NCBI RefSeq assembly: GCF_002127325.2
Contig: NC_035440.2
Span: forward strand, 78,741,375 to 78,805,374
DNA length: 64,000 bases
Reading direction: 5' to 3'
Origin: Helianthus annuus
Lineage: Eukaryota > Streptophyta > Magnoliopsida > Asterales > Asteraceae
Position numbers and translations under genes: made by a program. This document shows, in pieces, positions 59,331 through 64,000 of this stretch. Numbering within the stretch: the stretch's first letter is position 1; each line of letters starts with the position of its first letter. The notes under the pieces were generated by a model. That model was given only the letters and a program-made list of their open reading frames with translations, was not told the DNA's origin and did not search any database.

Positions 59331-61194
59331 GGTTAAATTACACTTTTCGTCCTTTATGTTTGTATTAGATTGCAATGTATAACTTTTAACTTCAATAATT
59401 ACAGTCACAATCATTTATTTGTAAAACTCATTACACCCTAGGTCCTTTGGCCCTAACATGGTTAAAAATATTCAGTTAAGTATGACATGTGCTTTACATA
59501 TAAGGGTAAATTGGTACTTTTACTCATTTAATAAAATTTATCTTAATATATATATCTTATCTCTCTATATCTCTAAGTTGTTTCTCTCTCTACACTCTCC
59601 CATTCTTTTTCTCTCGTTCAAGAACCACTGACAACCATCGACCTACTATCGTCCATCCACCGTCATGGCTGCCAGTGACCACCATCCATCCACCATTACA
59701 ACTATGGACAACCTAACTCTATTTGTCGTCAACAGCTTTTTTGAGATTGTTCAATTCTGTTTAATGTTGAGCCAAAATAGATCAAAGCTTGGTTCTAGAA
59801 TAGATGGTAGAACAAGTCTTTGTTGTTTCTGATTCATGTTGATAGTTGTTCTAGTCTTGAATTCTTGTTGTTTTATAAAGACGCTTAAATGAGTGTGCAA
59901 ATATTCTTTAATTTAAATATATTGCTTTTGAAAGTCTTGGAATGCATAATGTTCTGTAATTTTTTTTTTTTTTGAGAAATCGAGAATTGGGGGGCTGTTG
60001 ATAATCACCACCAATACTTTATTGATTTGCGGGATTTTTGTGGATTGGAATTGGGTAGGGGTGTGCACGGTTCGGTTCGGTTCGGGTTTTGGGTAAAATC
60101 AAAACCGTAACCGAAAGTTCAGATTTTGGTTTTTAAAAACCGTTCGGTTTCGGTTTTTTCGGTTTTGGTTTTTTCAGTTTTAGCAACGGGTTGGTTTGAT
60201 TTTTCGGTTTTTTCGGTTTTTGAACAAATTATGTAAGATTCAAAACTTAAAAGTACAATTCAAAGTTTAAGAATCTTTCTTAAATGTTTACATTTTAGTT
60301 AATATATTTAGTCTTTTAAATTAATATTATTCACATAAACCTAACATCTTAATCTATTTTAATGTTTCTCCAAAGTTTTTGTTAAGACGTTTTCTTTTAT
60401 AATACTTTGAAAACCATTTAATTTTTATATTAAACTTTGTTAGTTCTTGTTAACAATGGAAAATTTTAATGATAAATAAACATGGTAATGTTCTTATTAT
60501 AAATATTTAACAAACAAGAATAAAATTAATAATTCTTAGTTGCATGGGTAAACACTTAAATAACTTAATCATAAAAATATATAGATTTGGTATACTATTA
60601 AAACTTATCGGTTTGATTCGGTTATTGAAAATGATTATCCGAAAACCGAACCGAAATTTTCAGTTATTAAAAATCCGAAACCGAACCGTCGGTTTTTGTT
60701 TCGGTTACGTTTTTTGGTTACGGTTCGGTTATTTCGGTTACGGTTCGGTTATTTCGGTTTCTTCTCACCCCTAGAATTGGGGGATTGTGTTATGATGAAG
60801 AAGACTGAGACAAAAGGGGGAAAACATGGTGGTTAGGTCAAGCATAGTGGTGGGAGTTGTGCGGGGTCGCCGAAAAAGATTCAGGAGAACGGAAATTGTG
60901 TTGATGGTGATTAGTAGATGAGAGAGAGAGGAGGGGGTATTTATATTTGTTTTTACAAGTTTTAAAATGTTAATTAATTTCTTTTATTTATTAAATACTT
61001 TTAATAAGTTAGGTATAAAGACTAAACTACCCTTATGTGACTAGACTTCACTGAATATTTTAATCAGGTTAAAGCCAAAGGACCTAAGGTGTAATGAGTT
61101 TTGCAAATAAAGGATTGTGACTGTAATTATTGAAGTTAAAGGTTATCCATTGCAATTCGATACAAACATAAAAGACGAAAAATGTAACTTACCC
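59331..61194. mobile_element. MULE-like element, 200-bp TIRs, TSD TTTACTTTT
   Basis: The ends GGTTAAATTACACTTTTCG and, inverted, GGGTAAGTTACATTTTTCG start inverted repeats of about 200 bp. The 9-bp duplication TTTACTTTT lies at 59322-59330 and 61195-61203. The interior (about 59560-60055 and 60774-60960) shows no recognisable gene. It contains a hAT element at 60056-60773. No transposase is present. Confidence 0.9.
60056..60773. mobile_element. hAT element with CGGTT iterations (TSD GAATTGGG)
   Basis: The 718-bp element starts TAGGGGTGTGCACGG and ends CTCACCCCTA. The 8-bp duplication GAATTGGG is exact (60048-60055, 60774-60781). Both terminal 150 bp consist largely of degenerate CGGTTCGGTT/CGGTTTTTT units in inverted orientation around an AT-rich core. 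It has no transposase. Confidence 0.92.
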
Positions 61195-61325
61195 TTTACT
61201 TTTTTTTAAATACCAACTGTAGTTTGGTAATTTTACATGAGCTTAACCGGAGTATTTAAGACTTTAGCTAGTAAGGAATTGTATAAAGCGATTGTATAAT
61301 TATGAAAAGTAGAGGATCAAATGTG

Positions 61326-61626
61326 CATGGCCGGCCCTGGGGGTGGGCGGGGAGGACCACCGGCCAGGGCCCGATATTTTGATGGGCACGTTTTTTTACA
61401 AAAAAAACTCGATATGTATATGTAAAATATTTTTTTAATAGAGTACACACATACAAACACAAACATAGGCCCCCTTACAAAACTATTTTTATGGTTTAGA
61501 TTAGTTATTAACCTCTTTGGCATTAGGTTTAGACCTTTAGTGAGCACAATACCCAATTTCGTTAAGGTCTAAGGGCACATTTTTTTGAGCTCGAACAGGG
61601 TACACGAATTCTCAGAGTCGGCTCTG
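61326..61626. mobile_element. 301-bp hAT MITE (TSD CAAATGTG)
   Basis: Ends CATGGCCGGCCCTG and, inverted, CAGAGCCGACTCTG are flanked by exact CAAATGTG (61318-61325, 61627-61634). The left portion is GC-rich. It is nested in the diverged MULE-like element. Confidence 0.85.
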
Positions 61627-62049
61627 CAAATGTGTAAAACCTACAAAAATATAGAGACCAACCATGCATGATTTTATGATTCACTAAAATTAAAGTCAAG
61701 ATTACCGTTCGTGTTTGGTCTTAATTGAGATATTACTTCGGTATTTTTGTTAAATAAATAATCACATTCCGTTTAGTATTAACTTTTTTTTGAACGACAA
61801 ATTTGGATTACTGGCGGACCACTCACCAGCGGAACCATACGATCATATCCATCCCCACTAGGCATAATGTCTATACACCAATTCAGTAGAAAACCCAATA
61901 AATATGTAAAAAACCCCACTTGTGAAGTACCTATTGGTCTCAAAGTCTTATTACACTTTTAAGATGTCACTAGACTATATAGGCATGGAAAGAGATATTA
62001 TCTGAAAATATAAGAGCTCAATAAATGAACCAATCCTGATGGTTTATGT
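61627..62049. other. Spacer with possible inverted LINE tail
   Basis: CTTTTTTTTGAACGACAAA at 61783-61801 is the reverse of the LINE tail TTTGTCGTTCAAAAAAA at 58461, followed by CTGGCGGACCACTCACC. It may be the tail of a short 5'-truncated LINE on the minus strand. The rest shows nothing recognisable. Confidence 0.4.
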
Positions 62050-62774
62050 TAGGGGTGTTCATCGAATCGAATATCGAATTTTCGAATTATTCGAATCGAA
62101 TTGTTCGAATAATTTTTATTTTTCCTTGAATTCGTATTTGATTCGAATTCGATTAAAACCTATCGAATTCGTATTCGAATAAAAAACCCAATTCGTATTC
62201 GATTAAAATTTCGAATTCGAATTCGAATAAATTTGATTTATTTCAGATTCTTTAAAACATGTAAAAAACTATAAAAATAAAACATAAATTTTAAAGCACC
62301 CATAAAACACGATATCAGATTAAAAAGTTTCAAATAAAATACCACAAGTCTAAAATTCAAAACGAGAAGCCGAGAATAATCACTCCACATTATAAGTTAA
62401 TATTTTTATGTTTAGAAATCTATTGATAGATTTGTTAATTAGGTTTTACTTATGGGTCATGTAATGGGTTTGGTAATAGGTAATTTTAATACATGGAAAA
62501 AATTTAGAAAAGAATTTATAGTATAGCTTAATAAAAGCTATATATTTATTATATATAAAAATAATAAATAAAATTGTATAATTTTTATTCGAATTTCGAA
62601 TCGAATCGAATTTGAAATTATAAATTCGTATTCGATTCGTATTCGATTTACTTGACTCGAATTGAATCGAATTCGAATTCGAAATCTTATAATCGAAACG
62701 AATTCTTGATAATCGAATCGAATTTAAACGAATTTTGAATTTTTCGAATTCAAAACGAATCCTGAACACCCCTA
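62050..62774. mobile_element. hAT element with TCGAA iterations (TSD GTTTATGT)
   Basis: The 725-bp element has ends TAGGGGTGTTCATCG and CTGAACACCCCTA and an exact 8-bp duplication GTTTATGT (62042-62049, 62775-62782). About 190 bp at each end are iterated TCGAAT/CGAATTCG words surrounding an AT-rich core. Architecture and length match the element at 60056 but the iterated word differs. Confidence 0.92.
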
Positions 62775-62782
62775 GTTTATGT

Positions 62783-63352
62783 AGACTTGGCACATTTTTG
62801 AAAAAGATGTCATGAAGTAAGCTGTAAGTATTAATTTATAATACATAATACATTAATTTCTTCAGATAATTCAAGGCAAGGTAGCCCCACTTTGATCAAG
62901 AAATCGTGCCCACTAACGGTTATATATAATACACGAATTTATAATACATAACACACTCATGTATTTTGCGTTTTAATTAATATATAGGTAATCTAGCAGT
63001 TTAGTTAAACGGATTAATTTGGCTAACCCGAACAACGAAACGAGTTAAATAGATAAAGCTACACATGCCTGTTTTATTAAGCAGGTTAGAGAATGTTAGA
63101 TTTTACATCATAATGAGTTAACGTCACTCGTGCGTTGCTGTGGGATGTTGAATATGGATGTTTTATATATCAGATGCAAAAATGTTTTATTTTATGTAAA
63201 AAGAAATCATTTTCATTGTGTTTTACCCCTGTCTATAACGTCGCACTAAAGCACTTTATCCCATACTTTTTTTACTTTAATTTATGAAAATCATGAAAAA
63301 AAATATGCTTGAGTTGATTAAAAAGTACGCAAGTTCTAGAAGGAAAATAACA
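62783..63352. other. AT-rich spacer
   Basis: No gene or element boundary recognised. ATTTATAATACATAA occurs twice (about 62834 and 62937). Confidence 0.5.
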
Positions 63353-64000
63353 ATGGAGTCGAGGCAATGGAGTGGTGATGACGTTCATTGTGCAAAATTT
63401 ACCTGAGAGAACGACGAAAACGATATTGAGGAAGGCTTTCCAGCCCCTCGGCTTCGTATCGGACGCATACGTGGCCCGTAAAAAAGACAAGAAAGGTAAC
63501 TGTTTCGGTTTCATTCGTTACGTGGGAGTAGAGAATGTGGACGCTACTTTGGTGGAAATGAATAAGGTGAAGATTCTTGAAGCAAAGGTATCGGTATCGT
63601 TAGCCAAATACGATAAGAACCACAAGAAATTCATCTACACATCGAAGATTGTTGGGGAAAAAGTTTAGAGGCCAAAGGATTCTTCTAATGTTGATCAGCC
63701 TAATAATAATGCTTATGGCCTCCGGGGGTCGAAGGTGCAGGACGGAAAATCTTTTGCTAGTTTATTCCATAATGGGTGTCCGGAAAGCAACTCAGGATCC
63801 TTACATTGTTCTAAAACGATATCGATTGCCATTAAAGGGTCTAAATATCCTCTACATTGTATGGGTCGTTCCATTCATGGAGTGGCCAAGGATTTAGAGT
63901 CTCTTAATAATTTGAATAGGATTCTTGTCCAGGAGGGGCTGAGTAATTTTGATTTATCTTACATTGGCGGCCTTAGTGTTTTAGTAACTCTTGGGACGCC
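63353..64000 (+). pseudogene. LINE ORF1 with RRM domain (runs off window)
   Basis: A start at 63353 (MESRQWSGDD) is followed by a likely frameshift near 63380 into the frame of FIVQNLPERTTKTILRKAF, then KGNCFGFIRYV and VSVSLAKYDKNHKKF. This is an RNA-recognition motif with RNP2-like and RNP1-like segments, the type found in ORF1 of Asteraceae LINEs annotated as nucleotide-binding alpha-beta plait proteins. The frame meets a single TAG at 63666-63668 and then stays open to the window end (SKVQDGKSFASLF...). ORF2 would lie beyond 64000. A host RRM gene is less likely given the downstream sequence. Confidence 0.75.

Larger units (their letters stand above)
58534..61672. mobile_element. Diverged MULE-like element with long TIRs
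   Basis: The left end (58534: ATGCATGTTGGTCCCTATGG) and right end, inverted (ATGCATGGTTGGTCTCTATA at about 61672), align over about 70 bp at roughly 70% identity by eye. Another element (59331-61194) and a MITE (61326-61626) are nested inside. The interior 58720-59320 is rich in CCACC/GGTGGT repeats with a (GGT)n and (GA)n patch; no host gene is identified. The target duplication is not clear, so limits are approximate. Confidence 0.5.

Noticed and set aside
58971..59414. 147-codon His/Pro/Thr-rich minus-strand frame
   Set aside because: Derived from (GGT)n and (GA)n simple repeats in a MULE-like interior; no recognisable domain.
62446..62793. 115-codon minus-strand frame with repeated FDSIR/SNSI residues
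   Set aside because: Encoded by TCGAAT iterations in the hAT element; no protein family.

Overview
The window looks like a repeat-dominated stretch of a flowering-plant nuclear chromosome. The TE protein families (long-gag SIRE/Maximus-like Copia, Tekay- and Athila-like Gypsy, an RRM-bearing LINE) and a long-chain-alcohol oxidase gene point to a eudicot, most likely Asteraceae; that placement is inference from family resemblance. I see no rRNA, tRNA or CRISPR array. Only one host gene is well supported: a minus-strand FAD/GMC long-chain-alcohol oxidase (53491-55906), whose N-terminal exon is not visible.

Left half (1-35428): a nested stack of retrotransposons. The outermost layer is a minus-strand Copia element whose long gag pseudogene (34494 to 1887) is split by a 28.9 kb insertion (3672-32530) flanked by an exact TTACC duplication. 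That insertion is a multi-LTR array of a non-autonomous Gypsy family with a tRNA-Asp-type primer site. It was itself hit three times: (i) 6653-15977, a Gypsy large retrotransposon derivative with two 3354-bp LTRs (TSD ACCAA); (ii) 16558-23119, a Copia element with decayed gag-pol (TSD AATTT) carrying a small MITE; (iii) 26245-32081, a gag-only Copia element (TSD ATTGG).

Middle (35429-47423): remnants of a CACTA transposon (transposase-associated domain at 35495, characteristic subterminal repeats ending at 47423). Between them lie about 10 kb of decayed Gypsy sequence: an inverted LTR, an Athila-like LTR with primer site, a Tekay-like pol pseudogene and its 2.2-kb 3' LTR. A 1.1-kb Pack-MULE carrying a DnaJ exon (9-bp TSD) and a 156-bp hAT MITE sit near the CACTA end.

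Right part (47424-64000): a second Pack-MULE carrying a fasciclin-like arabinogalactan protein fragment (47961-49329); a small non-autonomous Copia element containing a Gypsy LTR (50155-53250); the alcohol oxidase gene; a Helitron (56270-57079); a Tourist-like MITE; a LINE 3' end; a nest of two further long-TIR MULE-like elements holding hAT insertions; a second motif-iterated hAT element (62050-62774); and the 5' part of a LINE ORF1 running off the end.

The genes do not form an operon or pathway. The logic of the window is successive insertion, and target-site duplications let most layers be ordered. All boundaries were read by eye from the sequence without alignment software.
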